64,000 bases of DNA from NCBI RefSeq assembly GCF_035317345.1, contig NZ_JAYKTU010000008.1, one strand, 5' to 3'. The position numbers and the translations under genes are program-made. Position 1 is the stretch's first letter. Each line of letters starts with the position of its first letter. This stretch comes from Cellvibrio fontiphilus (GTDB lineage: Bacteria; Pseudomonadota; Gammaproteobacteria; Pseudomonadales; Cellvibrionaceae). The notes under the pieces were generated by a model. It saw only the letters and a list, made by a program, of their open reading frames with translations, made no database searches and was not told the origin of the DNA. Positions 29,701 to 36,981 of this stretch are shown piece after piece.

Positions 29701-32176
29701 GTTTGCCGCCAATACGTTTGCGGATGCAGATGCCGGTGCAACACTGACTTACGCTGCGCAATTAAATGGCGGTGGCCCGCTACCAGCCTGGTTGAGTTTT
29801 GATTCGGCAACACGCACCTTTAGTGGTACGCCGAGTAATGCAGATGTAGGTGTCATTAGTATCGATGTGATTGCTAGTGATGGTAATGGCGGTACAGTTA
29901 CTGATACTTTCACTATCACGGTTAATAATCTAAATAACGCCCCCACAGTCGCAAATGCGATTGCCGATCAAAATGCCACTGAAGATTCTGTATTTAATTT
30001 CCAATTTGCCGCCAATACGTTTGCGGATGCAGATGCCGGTGTAACACTGACTTACGCTGCACAATTAAATGGCGGTGGCCCGTTACCAGCCTGGTTGAGT
30101 TTTGATTCAGCAACACGCACGTTTAGTGGCACCCCGACCAATAACGATGTTGGTATTTTGTCGATAGACGTAATTGCAGATGACGGCAACGGTGGAACGG
30201 TAACAGATACCTTTACCATCACTGTCGCCAACACCAATGATGCACCGACTGTAGCGAACGCCATCGCCGATCAAAATGCCACTGAAGATTCTGCATTTAA
30301 TTTCCAGTTTGCCGCCAATACGTTTGTGGATGCAGATGCCGGTGCAACGCTGACTTACTCTGCGCAATTAAATGGCGGTGGCCCGCTACCAGCCTGGTTG
30401 AGTTTTGATTCGGCAACACGCACGTTTAGTGGCACCCCGACCAATAGCGATGTTGGTATTTTGTCGATAGACGTAATTGCAGATGACGGCAACGGTGGAA
30501 CGGTAACAGATACCTTCACCATTACTGTCGCCAACACCAATGATGCACCGACTGTAGCGAACGCCATCGCTGATCAGAATGCCACTGAAGATTCCGCATT
30601 TAATTTCCAGTTTGCCGCCAATACGTTTGCGGATGCAGATGCCGGCGCAACACTGACTTACGCTGCGCAATTAAATGGCGGTGGCCCCTTACCAGCCTGG
30701 TTGAGTTTTGATTCGGCAACACGCACGTTTAGTGGCACCCCGACCAATAACGATGTTGGTATTTTGTCGATAGACGTAATTGCAGATGACGGCAACGGTG
30801 GAACGGTAACAGATACCTTCACCATCACTGTCGCCAACACCAATGATGCACCAACTGTAGCAAACGCCATCGCCGATCAGAATGCCACTGAAAATTCCGC
30901 ATTTAATTTCCAGTTTGCCGCCAATACGTTTGCGGATGCAGATGCCGGTGCAACACTGACTTACGCTGCGCAATTAAATGGCGGTGGCCCGTTACCAGCC
31001 TGGTTGAGTTTTGATTCGGCAACACGCACCTTTAGTGGTACGCCGAGTAATGCAGATGTAGGTGTCGTTAGTATCGATGTGATTGCTAGTGATGGTAATG
31101 GCGGCACTGCAATAGTCACTTTTAATGTAACGGTGACAGATGTAAACCATGCCCCCACCGCAATGCCTATTGAAGATAGGGTGTTGCTTGTAGGCAGTGC
31201 TCCGCATCAAATTGATTTGCACAATAAATTTTGGGATCGTGAAGATGGTAATTCACTTCGTTATGAAGTCATGGCTAATAGCAATCCGAATGCAATTGTC
31301 AAAGTAGAGATAAATCCTGATTCGGGTGTGATGAGTTTACTGGTCTCTTCCCAAAATGCTGGCGATTCTATTATCCGTTTGCGCGCAGTGGATTCCAACG
31401 GTGCGTGGGTGGAAACGAGTTTCAAAGTCAAAGTCATTGCAGAAGATAATCCAGTATCGCCACCGGTTACCACGCCGACTGATCCTGAAGGTGGCACGCC
31501 TACAAGACCTGACCCCGTCATTCCACCAACAATTCCTCCTGTTGTTACCGTGCCTGATATTCCCGGGCCAGGTGTTGTTCCTCCGGTGAATAGTGGTGAT
31601 GACACAGTTGGTTCACCGACACCTGATGAGACAATCGCCCCTATCATATCTCCTGATCAACCGCTATTTTTGGATGGCGGCGGCACAACGAACTACGATC
31701 CTGTTAGCGATAAATCAGCGCGAGACTATGAGCGCGCAGAGGAATTGCTCAATCGTAACGCTTTGCCGGTATCAACACTGACGGCTTCGCCTGCATTAGT
31801 AAATCTGATTATGCCTGACGCTGGTTTTGCGCCTTGGGAGGCCGCGGAGTTTGATAGTGAAGTTCGTCGTATTCGCGCACAAATGGATGACGCGCTAGAG
31901 GAAGAGCAAGATCGCCGCGCTCTGATTGCAGGTATTAGTTTTTCATTAACAACAGGTTTGTTGATATGGTCGTTACGCGCCGGTAGTTTGTTGTTGGCGA
32001 TGGTTTCTATGCTGCCCTTGTGGCGGGGACTGGATCCGCTACCTATTCTTGAGCAAGTGAATAAGCGTAAAAAAGAATTGGAACAACAGCGAAAAGATCG
32101 TAAGAACGAAGATAAAAGTGCGAAAGAAGTGGGTTATTTATTTGATCACGTCCAACAAAAAAACAAAGACGTGTAA
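23789..32176 (+). CDS. giant LEPR-XLL / DUF4347 repeat protein with C-terminal membrane segments
   Basis: This 2795-residue protein is probably a surface or envelope adhesin. The LEPR-XLL motif (LEPRLLFSA, residues 15-23) opens it, and no classical signal peptide is seen. A DUF4347 domain (about 70-230; ILVVVDTAVRDYE, LHIISHGANG, LYGCDVS) follows, then a beta-sandwich domain (about 245-395). Three cadherin-like domains follow (about 393-785), then three Ig/CADG-like units, a second copy of the beta-sandwich (about 1088-1239), one more unit, and eleven near-identical 101-residue units (1342-2452). The C-terminal part has a distinct domain, a Pro/Thr-rich linker (about 2551-2620), a helical region, two hydrophobic segments (about 2711-2752) and a Lys/Glu-rich tail. 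No RTX nonapeptides or sortase motif are seen. The ATG at 23789 is the only good start. Confidence 0.88.
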   Translation: MSKLLRPKRPLIETLEPRLLFSATADIAVFDDGSSDAVQLSNAADQLDLTEVYSVTSEPPAEVTAVSSAPDILVVVDTAVRDYEMLVDDIRQQYPGNNLQIIYLDATSDGLNQITQQLTQFSELDSLHIISHGANGAIALGSTLLSANNLFTYEEELLAWRSAFSESADILLYGCDVSATQEGQAFVARIAELTGADVAASDDATGHRSLNGDWDLEFAVGDIESSALVSAAAQESWVDTLASNHYINIQGGTIAQTVSSTIGVGQSFLVDNAGATYLVNQISLQMRLESGAANQDITIQLLDGGWNDATPLASQTFNSSQLDSSFGWQTVNFGDVTLNQGQTYIIKVTTNNADGKVSVAYRSDAWNNAEMIVNGTGNSANDLNILVSYNNGSNQAPVNTVPGAQTTNQNTPLIFSNLYSNRIQVADADAFPNDIEVTLTAGQGSFSLAQTTGLTFISGDGSSDFHMVFRGSVSEVNAALATITYTPVTNYTGGDTFSITTKDLGLGGGLQDTDNISITINNVNDAPTVSITETNYAVDEQALLNLHATGIVVNDSDGDTLSVTISAPLLYSEITAVVGTTGVIISSGNGSNSLVLTGTSTQLNNLFSGNSGGTLTYRANSDTPAASETLTISASDGSLSANDTATINITAVNDAPVNTVPGVQVVNEDSSLVFSVANGNQIQIADVDAAAGSLEVILTITNGTLSLAQTTGLTFNTGDGTNDTTLVFSGSIANINAALATITYIPTANYSGPALLTLTTNDQGNTGSGAALQDVDTVDITVTAVNDAPTLDNPISDQNATEETSFNFTFAANTFSDPDGNALTYSATLSNGNPLPAWLSFNAATRTFSGLPDDADVGTISIKVTASDGNGASAEDTFDLTVAPVNDNPFVNVAVPNQNATEDAAFTFTFAANTFGDGDVGATFTYSAELASGGALPAWLNFDSATRTFSGTPTNSDVGTLSVRLIVDDGAGGTASDTFDIVVANTNDAPVVNVGIPDQTATENTLFNYTFPINAFSDPDVGDTLTYTATLADGSGLPAWLSFDSATRTFSGTPSNGDVGTINVRVTADDGDVTVNDTFNLVIQNVGSSNLVYETSGPAGNTQVITMSTPFFQSFYHDSVGATYTIDSIVLQLVKDPAASAQTITVTLLSGAYNGVVIDTASISSADISTTLGWKAFDFTNTALSDNQVYFIKIESSSNDGLVSAAIHNTDVYSNGSFHSSTGVSDVNRDVAFQVSSGINSDPVLQNPIPNQTANEDAAFNFQFAANTFNDADVGDTLTYTATMADGSALPAWLSFNAATRTFSGTPTNSDVGTISIKVTADDGNGGTPSSDTFDLVINNTNDAPSVANSIPNQSATEDLAFNFTFAANTFADADAGATLTYAAQLNGGGPLPAWLSFDSATRTFSGTPTNNDVGILSIDVIADDGNGGTVTDSFTITVANTNDAPTVANAIADQNATEDSAFNFQFAANTFADADAGATLTYAAQLNGGGPLPAWLSFDPATRTFSGTPTNNDVGILSIDVIADDGNGGTVTDTFTITVANTNDAPTVANAIADQNATEDSAFNFQFAANTFADADAGATLTYAAQLNGGGPLPAWLSFDSATRTFSGTPTNADVGTLSIDVIADDGNGGTATNTFTITVANTNDAPTVANAIADQNATEDSAFNFQFAANTFADADAGATLTYSAQLNGGGPLPAWLSFDSATRTFSGTPTNADVGTLSIDVIADDGNGGTATNTFTITVANTNDAPTVANAIADQNATEDSAFNFQFAANTFADADAGATLTYAAQLNGGGPLPAWLSFDSATRTFSGTPTNNDVGILSIDVIADDGNGGTVTDTFTITVANTNDAPTVANAIADQNATEDSAFNFQFAANTFADADAGATLTYAAQLNGGGPLPAWLSFDSATRTFSGTPTNADVGTLSIDVIADDGNGGAVTDTFTITVANTNDAPTVANAIADQNATEDSAFNFQFAANTFADADAGATLTYAAQLNGGGPLPAWLSFDSATRTFSGTPSNADVGVISIDVIASDGNGGTVTDTFTITVNNLNNAPTVANAIADQNATEDSVFNFQFAANTFADADAGVTLTYAAQLNGGGPLPAWLSFDSATRTFSGTPTNNDVGILSIDVIADDGNGGTVTDTFTITVANTNDAPTVANAIADQNATEDSAFNFQFAANTFVDADAGATLTYSAQLNGGGPLPAWLSFDSATRTFSGTPTNSDVGILSIDVIADDGNGGTVTDTFTITVANTNDAPTVANAIADQNATEDSAFNFQFAANTFADADAGATLTYAAQLNGGGPLPAWLSFDSATRTFSGTPTNNDVGILSIDVIADDGNGGTVTDTFTITVANTNDAPTVANAIADQNATENSAFNFQFAANTFADADAGATLTYAAQLNGGGPLPAWLSFDSATRTFSGTPSNADVGVVSIDVIASDGNGGTAIVTFNVTVTDVNHAPTAMPIEDRVLLVGSAPHQIDLHNKFWDREDGNSLRYEVMANSNPNAIVKVEINPDSGVMSLLVSSQNAGDSIIRLRAVDSNGAWVETSFKVKVIAEDNPVSPPVTTPTDPEGGTPTRPDPVIPPTIPPVVTVPDIPGPGVVPPVNSGDDTVGSPTPDETIAPIISPDQPLFLDGGGTTNYDPVSDKSARDYERAEELLNRNALPVSTLTASPALVNLIMPDAGFAPWEAAEFDSEVRRIRAQMDDALEEEQDRRALIAGISFSLTTGLLIWSLRAGSLLLAMVSMLPLWRGLDPLPILEQVNKRKKELEQQRKDRKNEDKSAKEVGYLFDHVQQKNKDV
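27812..31144 (+). repeat. eleven tandem 303-bp near-identical coding repeats
   Basis: Units start at 27812, 28115, 28418, 28721, 29024, 29327, 29630, 29933, 30236, 30539 and 30842, each exactly 303 bp (101 codons). Each encodes an Ig/CADG-like domain running from NDAPTVANAIADQNATED to TDTFTITVANT. Copies differ by only a few bases, including silent changes, so the array has been homogenised or recently amplified. Four more diverged units of the same family lie upstream (26144, 26444, 26747, 27506). Such an array can change copy number by recombination and is a typical spot for short-read assembly collapse. Confidence 0.97.
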
Positions 32177-32205
32177 GTGTTATTGTTTCGATTTAAGGAT
32201 TTTCC

Positions 32206-33714
32206 ATGTTGAGAATTACACCGGCGGTGAGATTGAGTGTGGGCTTGGTCATCCTCACTATCTCGTTATTGATATTGGCGCAAGCATTGGGATTAGCTCC
32301 TGGTGTTGAACGCCAACAACTGGATGTGCGCAAGCGCCTCGCGGAAACTCTGGCATCACAAGTGAGTGTGGCTATTACTCGTGGCGATGAATTATTGCTG
32401 CAATATTTGCTGGAATCTTCAGTAGAGCGCAACCCGGAAATCCTATCGGCTGCCGTGCGTCATAACAACGGTAATCTGGTTGCTAAAACCAAAGCTCATG
32501 AAAAAGAGTGGGCTGGAGCTGAAGCTAACGAATCAACACCAACCCATATTCGTTTTCCAGTCATGATCAATGGTGCGAAGCGGGCGGATTTTGAAATCAG
32601 TTTTGAGCCTCTGCTACATGATCGTCACCCCATTTTTGGTGTGCCTACTTTTGTGTTGTTACTGATTTTTATTTCATTGAGTGGCTTTCTGGGCTTTTGG
32701 TTTTATATAAAACGCGCGCTTAAACATTTGGACCCCAGTGCTGTTGTACCTGCACGGGTGCGTAATGCATTAAATATTTTGGCTGAAGGTGTGCTCATCT
32801 TGGACAGGCGTGAGCAAATTGTGTTGGCAAATACTGCGCTTTTGGAAAATCTAGGTCGTACTGAGGATAATCTGCTCGGTAAAAAAGCCAGTAATCTGGG
32901 CTGGTTTGTAGATCCTAAAAGTGAAGATGTGCAATATCCCTGGATTCGCGCGCTTGCAGAGGGTGCAAAACAAACAGGTGCGCGGGTATTGTTGCCCTTG
33001 GGCGATGAAGGGGAAAAAATATTTCATGTAAATGCCGTACCAATTCTTGACCCTAAGGGGCAAGCCCAAGGCACTATTGCGGTATTTGAGGATATTACCG
33101 AGCTGGAAGGTAAAAACCGTTTGCTTGAAGATATGGTGCAACAGCTAGCTGCAAGTCGAGCGGCAATAGAAACCAAAAACAAAGAGTTGACCTATTTGGC
33201 GACGCGTGACCCGCTCACAAATTGTTTTAACCGTCGCGCACTCTATGAACACTTGAATGGCAAGTTTGATGGTGCGCGTACATCAGATGCTGAGTTCAGT
33301 TGCATCATGGCAGACATCGATTTTTTCAAGAAAGTGAACGATACCTATGGCCACGCCGTGGGTGATGAAGTGATCAAAATGGCGGCCAATAGTCTGCGTG
33401 AAGTGGTGCGTGATATGGATATGGTGGCGCGTTTCGGCGGTGAAGAATTTTGTGTCATTTTGCCGGGTGCTCCCATAGAACAGGCGCAGCTGATTGCTGA
33501 GCGTTGCCGGGAAAAAATCGCTTCACAGGTTACCAATGGGGTGCGGGTGACCGGCAGTTTTGGCGTGACCTCCATACGTATGGGGGCCGCGAGTGCCAGT
33601 CAATTAATCCAACAAGCGGATGAAGCTCTGTATTATTCCAAGCAGCATGGCCGCAATCAGGTCACCCGCTGGGCACCGGGAATGGAGAGCCTGATTGCCG
33701 AGACCCAGCATTGA
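32206..33714 (+). CDS. membrane diguanylate cyclase with PAS domain
   Basis: This 502-aa enzyme is predicted to make c-di-GMP from GTP. Two transmembrane helices (about 9-28 and 147-168) bracket a periplasmic sensor region of about 115 residues. A cytoplasmic PAS domain (about 185-305; GVLILDRREQIVLAN) and a GGDEF domain follow. The active site reads GGEEF in VARFGGEEFCVIL, with an RxxD product-inhibition site (RDMD) five residues upstream. Both sites look intact. The ATG at 32206 has AAGGA seven bases upstream. It starts 29 bases after the giant gene, with no terminator between, so the two are probably co-transcribed. It is followed by a strong terminator, marking the end of the cluster. Confidence 0.92.
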   Translation: MLRITPAVRLSVGLVILTISLLILAQALGLAPGVERQQLDVRKRLAETLASQVSVAITRGDELLLQYLLESSVERNPEILSAAVRHNNGNLVAKTKAHEKEWAGAEANESTPTHIRFPVMINGAKRADFEISFEPLLHDRHPIFGVPTFVLLLIFISLSGFLGFWFYIKRALKHLDPSAVVPARVRNALNILAEGVLILDRREQIVLANTALLENLGRTEDNLLGKKASNLGWFVDPKSEDVQYPWIRALAEGAKQTGARVLLPLGDEGEKIFHVNAVPILDPKGQAQGTIAVFEDITELEGKNRLLEDMVQQLAASRAAIETKNKELTYLATRDPLTNCFNRRALYEHLNGKFDGARTSDAEFSCIMADIDFFKKVNDTYGHAVGDEVIKMAANSLREVVRDMDMVARFGGEEFCVILPGAPIEQAQLIAERCREKIASQVTNGVRVTGSFGVTSIRMGAASASQLIQQADEALYYSKQHGRNQVTRWAPGMESLIAETQH

Positions 33715-33755
33715 GGTCAGAGCTTCTTAGTTTTGCCTGTTAACTAAACACTTAT

Positions 33756-33778
33756 GCCCGCATTTATGCGGGTTTTTT
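33756..33778 (+). terminator. intrinsic terminator ending the adhesin cluster
   Basis: CCCGCAT, a two-base loop, ATGCGGG and a T6 run (33773-33778) lie about 42 bases after the diguanylate cyclase stop. Confidence 0.92.
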
Positions 33779-33886
33779 CATTCATTTCCCTGCAGAGTGA
33801 TCTTGCCGGTGGTAAATCTGCTGCCAGTAATTACAATAGCCCTCGTTTGTATATTTGTACCTTTGTAGCGCAATCGGGAATTTCCA

Positions 33887-36244
33887 TTGAAATCAGCAAC
33901 TCCGCAACGCCGTGTACCTGCGTCTGAACAAGCCTCCAGCTTGTTGGTGCGCTTGGTAAAAGAGGGCGCCCTTATCGGTTTGGGCGCGATTTGCCTTTAC
34001 CTGTTAATCGCGATGGTCAGTTATGACCCTATGGACCCGGGTTGGTCAAAAACCGGCGAAAATACGCTGGTACAAAATGCAGGCGGTTCCTTTGGTGCCT
34101 GGATTGCAGATGTCTTTTTCTCGTTGTTTGGTTATCTCGCCTACCTCTTTCCCGTCATGATTGCCTACCGTGCGTGGTTAGTGCTCAAAGATCGCACCCG
34201 TCAGGACTCAATTGACTGGTTGTTTTTTGGTTTACGTACTGTGGGGTTGGTATTGGTGATGGTGGCAGGAACTGGTATTGCCGCTATGCACTACAGCGAT
34301 GGTGTTTCGGTGTTGCCATATTCGAATGGCGGTTTACTAGGCGCCGCTGTTTCTGACGGTATTTTTGATGCGTTCAATTACACCGGTGGCACCCTTTTAA
34401 TGCTCAGCATGTTTTTAGTGGGCATGACTATTTTTACCGACCTTTCCTGGTTAAAACTCGCAGAAGATATAGGCCGTTGGGTCAGTATCGGTATCACCCG
34501 CGGGTTGGAAAAGTGGAAGGTTTATCAGCGTGAGCGCGCTGAAAAGCAAATCGCGGTCAAGGCGCAAGAGCATCGCCGCGAAGTGGTTGAGCAACATGTA
34601 AAACAAGAAGCGAAACGTGTAGCGCCGGTGATAATCGCCGAGCCGCCTAAAAAGAAACCGGTGCCAAGTCCGCGCATCGAAAAAGAAAAACAGCCTTCGC
34701 TGTTTGAGTCCCTTGAGCCTGCGGTCGGCCAGTTGCCACCGTTGAATCTGCTAGACCCTGCCGATAAACGCAGCGACAAGGGCTACTCCAAAGAGTCTCT
34801 GGAGGCCATGTCGCGCCTGTTGGAGTTAAAACTCAAAGACTTCGGTATTGATATTGAAGTTGTCTCGGTACAGCCCGGCCCAGTGGTAACGCGCTTTGAA
34901 ATCCAGCCCGCACCTGGCATTAAAGCCAGCCGTATTTCCGGTCTTGCCAAAGACTTGGCGCGTTCGCTCGCAGTAGTATCGGTGCGAGTGGTAGAGGTAA
35001 TTCCGGGTAAATCGGTAATGGGTGTGGAGATCCCCAACGCGCACCGCGAAATGGTGCGCCTGTCGGAAGTGATCTCCTCGGAAGCCTACGATCACGCCAA
35101 ATCGCCGCTGACTATGGCACTGGGGCACGATATTTCCGGTGAACCCATAGTGGCTGACCTCGCCAAAATGCCGCATTTACTGGTGGCCGGTACCACTGGT
35201 TCAGGTAAATCTGTGGGCGTTAACGTGATGTTGCTCAGCCTGCTGTATAAGTCCACACCCAAGGAAGTGCGCCTGATTCTGGTGGACCCGAAAATGCTGG
35301 AGCTCTCGGTCTATGAGGGCATTCCCCATTTGCTGACACCAGTGATTACCGATATGAAAGACGCCTCCAATGGCCTGCGTTGGTGCGTGGGTGAAATGGA
35401 ACGGCGCTACAAGCTTATGTCGGCGCTGGGTGTGCGCAACCTCGCCGGTTTTAATCGCAAAGTGGAGGACGCCCTCAAAGCCGGTGAGCCAATCAAAGAC
35501 CCACTGTTCAAACCCGAAGACAATTTTGAGGCGGGCGCCGAAGTGGCGACTGCCCCTGATCTGGAAGCCTTGCCCTTTATTGTTGTGGTGATCGACGAAT
35601 TTGCCGACATGATGATGATTGTGGACAAGAAAAAGGTAGAGCAGCTCATCGCCCGTATCGCACAAAAAGCGCGTGCGGCGGGTATTCACTTGATTCTTGC
35701 GACCCAGCGCCCCTCGGTGGATATCATCACCGGCCTGATTAAAGCCAATGTGCCAACGCGTATCGCCTTCCAGGTTTCCTCCAAAATCGACTCGCGTACC
35801 ATTCTGGATCAGGGTGGGGCAGAGCAGTTGTTGGGACATGGTGACATGCTGTATTTGCCCTCGGGCACCAGCGTGCCTATTCGTGTTCACGGCGCATTTG
35901 TGGATGACCATGAAGTGCATAAAGTCGTCGCAGATTGGAAAAAGCGCGGTGCACCGCAATATATTGACGGTATAACTGACGATGACAACAACTCCATTCC
36001 GGTTCCGGGATTGCCGAGTGAAGGTGGCGAAGGTGATGATGGCGAATCCGATGCGTTGTACGACGAAGCAGTGCAGTTTGTGATCGAATCGCGCAAGGCT
36101 TCTATTTCATCGGTACAGCGCAAATTACGCATTGGCTATAACCGCGCTGCGCGTCTGATTGAAACTATGGAAGCAGCGGGTGTAGTGTCATCCGCCGGTC
36201 ACAATGGCAATCGCGAGGTTTTGGTCGGCAGCGGGCGCGATTAA
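33887..36244 (+). CDS. ftsK: DNA translocase FtsK
   Basis: This is the septum-associated DNA pump that clears and aligns chromosome termini and activates XerCD. The N-terminal part (about 22-200) has four to five membrane helices. A moderately short charged linker follows, then the FtsK alpha/beta motor with Walker A GTTGSGKS (435-442) and Walker B VVVIDEFADMMM. The C-terminal gamma winged helix (about 720-785; YDEAVQFVIESRKAS, RKLRIGYNRAARLIE) is present. The length of 785 aa is usual for non-enteric gammaproteobacteria with a short linker. The reading frame is closed by a TAG at 33866, so the start must be the TTG at 33887, with GGGA about eight bases upstream; the next ATG would remove the first membrane helix. 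It heads the ftsK-lolA-rarA-crcB-serS run. Confidence 0.96.
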   Translation: MKSATPQRRVPASEQASSLLVRLVKEGALIGLGAICLYLLIAMVSYDPMDPGWSKTGENTLVQNAGGSFGAWIADVFFSLFGYLAYLFPVMIAYRAWLVLKDRTRQDSIDWLFFGLRTVGLVLVMVAGTGIAAMHYSDGVSVLPYSNGGLLGAAVSDGIFDAFNYTGGTLLMLSMFLVGMTIFTDLSWLKLAEDIGRWVSIGITRGLEKWKVYQRERAEKQIAVKAQEHRREVVEQHVKQEAKRVAPVIIAEPPKKKPVPSPRIEKEKQPSLFESLEPAVGQLPPLNLLDPADKRSDKGYSKESLEAMSRLLELKLKDFGIDIEVVSVQPGPVVTRFEIQPAPGIKASRISGLAKDLARSLAVVSVRVVEVIPGKSVMGVEIPNAHREMVRLSEVISSEAYDHAKSPLTMALGHDISGEPIVADLAKMPHLLVAGTTGSGKSVGVNVMLLSLLYKSTPKEVRLILVDPKMLELSVYEGIPHLLTPVITDMKDASNGLRWCVGEMERRYKLMSALGVRNLAGFNRKVEDALKAGEPIKDPLFKPEDNFEAGAEVATAPDLEALPFIVVVIDEFADMMMIVDKKKVEQLIARIAQKARAAGIHLILATQRPSVDIITGLIKANVPTRIAFQVSSKIDSRTILDQGGAEQLLGHGDMLYLPSGTSVPIRVHGAFVDDHEVHKVVADWKKRGAPQYIDGITDDDNNSIPVPGLPSEGGEGDDGESDALYDEAVQFVIESRKASISSVQRKLRIGYNRAARLIETMEAAGVVSSAGHNGNREVLVGSGRD

Positions 36245-36281
36245 CTGATGATCAAGCAAAGTGTTTATCCCAGGTTCATCC

Positions 36282-36303
36282 ACACCCGATAGGATTCGGG
36301 TGT
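36282..36303 (+). other. ACACCCGA/TCGGGTGT hairpin between ftsK and lolA
   Basis: An 8-bp stem with a 6-base loop lies in the 87-base ftsK-lolA gap. There is no T-run after it, so it is unlikely to be a strong terminator. It may stabilise or separate the transcripts. Confidence 0.45.
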
Positions 36304-36331
36304 CGGTCTCTCAATTATCAGCGGAATATCT

Positions 36332-36961
36332 ATGAAGCTTTTTACCCGAATCCTTACCGGTTTGTTATTAGTGGTTTCAGTTGCAACTCATGCAGCGAAC
36401 GATCAACCCGCGCAGCAATTGCGCAAATTATTGGATGCGATGAACAGCCTGCAAGGCGACTTTGTGCAAACCACCTACGATAAAGCGGGTGTAGAGCAGG
36501 AATCCAGCAGTGGCACTTTTATGCTGATGCGCCCCGGCAAGTTTTATTGGAAAACCCTTGACCCAATGCCGCAATTATTGGTCTCCAATAACAAAACGAT
36601 TTGGCTTTACGATCCGGATCTGGAAACGGTCAATATCCGCGAATTTACCGAAGACCTGCGCGAAACACCGGCGCTGTTATTGAGTGCCGATATCGAGCAG
36701 CTACGTAAGAATTTTTCCATCGCGAAAGATGCTAAAGATACCAGCGCTGAAAAATATACCCTGACACCCAAAGTCACCGAAGGTATGTTCCAGCAGTTGG
36801 TGCTGGTATTCAAAGCGGGGCAGTTAACCGAGTTTGCTATTCAAGATAGTCTCGGTCAGTTAACCCGTTGCCAGCTCTCCAATGTGCAGCGCAATAAGCC
36901 TCTGCCAGAAGAGAATTTCTTTTTTGTCCCGCCGGAAGGCGTTGAAATCCTGCGCGATTAA
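36332..36961 (+). CDS. lolA: outer membrane lipoprotein carrier protein LolA
   Basis: This periplasmic chaperone accepts lipoproteins from LolCDE and delivers them to LolB. A signal peptide ends near VSVATHAAND (about residue 22). The mature part has the LolA signature: LRKLLDAMNSLQGDFVQT, a GTFMLMRPGKFYWK strand, and LWLYDPDLETV-like and EENFFFVPPEGVEILRD segments. It has 209 aa, which is typical. The ATG is at 36332. It sits in the conserved position after ftsK and 20 bases before rarA. Confidence 0.95.
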   Translation: MKLFTRILTGLLLVVSVATHAANDQPAQQLRKLLDAMNSLQGDFVQTTYDKAGVEQESSSGTFMLMRPGKFYWKTLDPMPQLLVSNNKTIWLYDPDLETVNIREFTEDLRETPALLLSADIEQLRKNFSIAKDAKDTSAEKYTLTPKVTEGMFQQLVLVFKAGQLTEFAIQDSLGQLTRCQLSNVQRNKPLPEENFFFVPPEGVEILRD

Positions 36962-36981
36962 TATGTGTAGCCAGTGAAATA

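Noticed and set aside
27812..31144. Possible CRISPR array
   Set aside because: The repeat unit is 303 bp and wholly coding; there are no short repeats with unique spacers.
27931..31158. Regularly spaced minus-strand reading frames of 65-94 aa within the repeat array
   Set aside because: They recur every 303 bp as antisense shadows of the coding repeat and have no ribosome sites.
18407..32176. Canonical type I secretion/RTX adhesin locus
   Set aside because: There is no ABC transporter, no TolC, and no GGxGxDxLx nonapeptide repeats in the giant protein.
33779..33886. LexA (SOS) box upstream of ftsK
   Set aside because: TTTGTATATTTGTAC lacks the CTG-N10-CAG arms.
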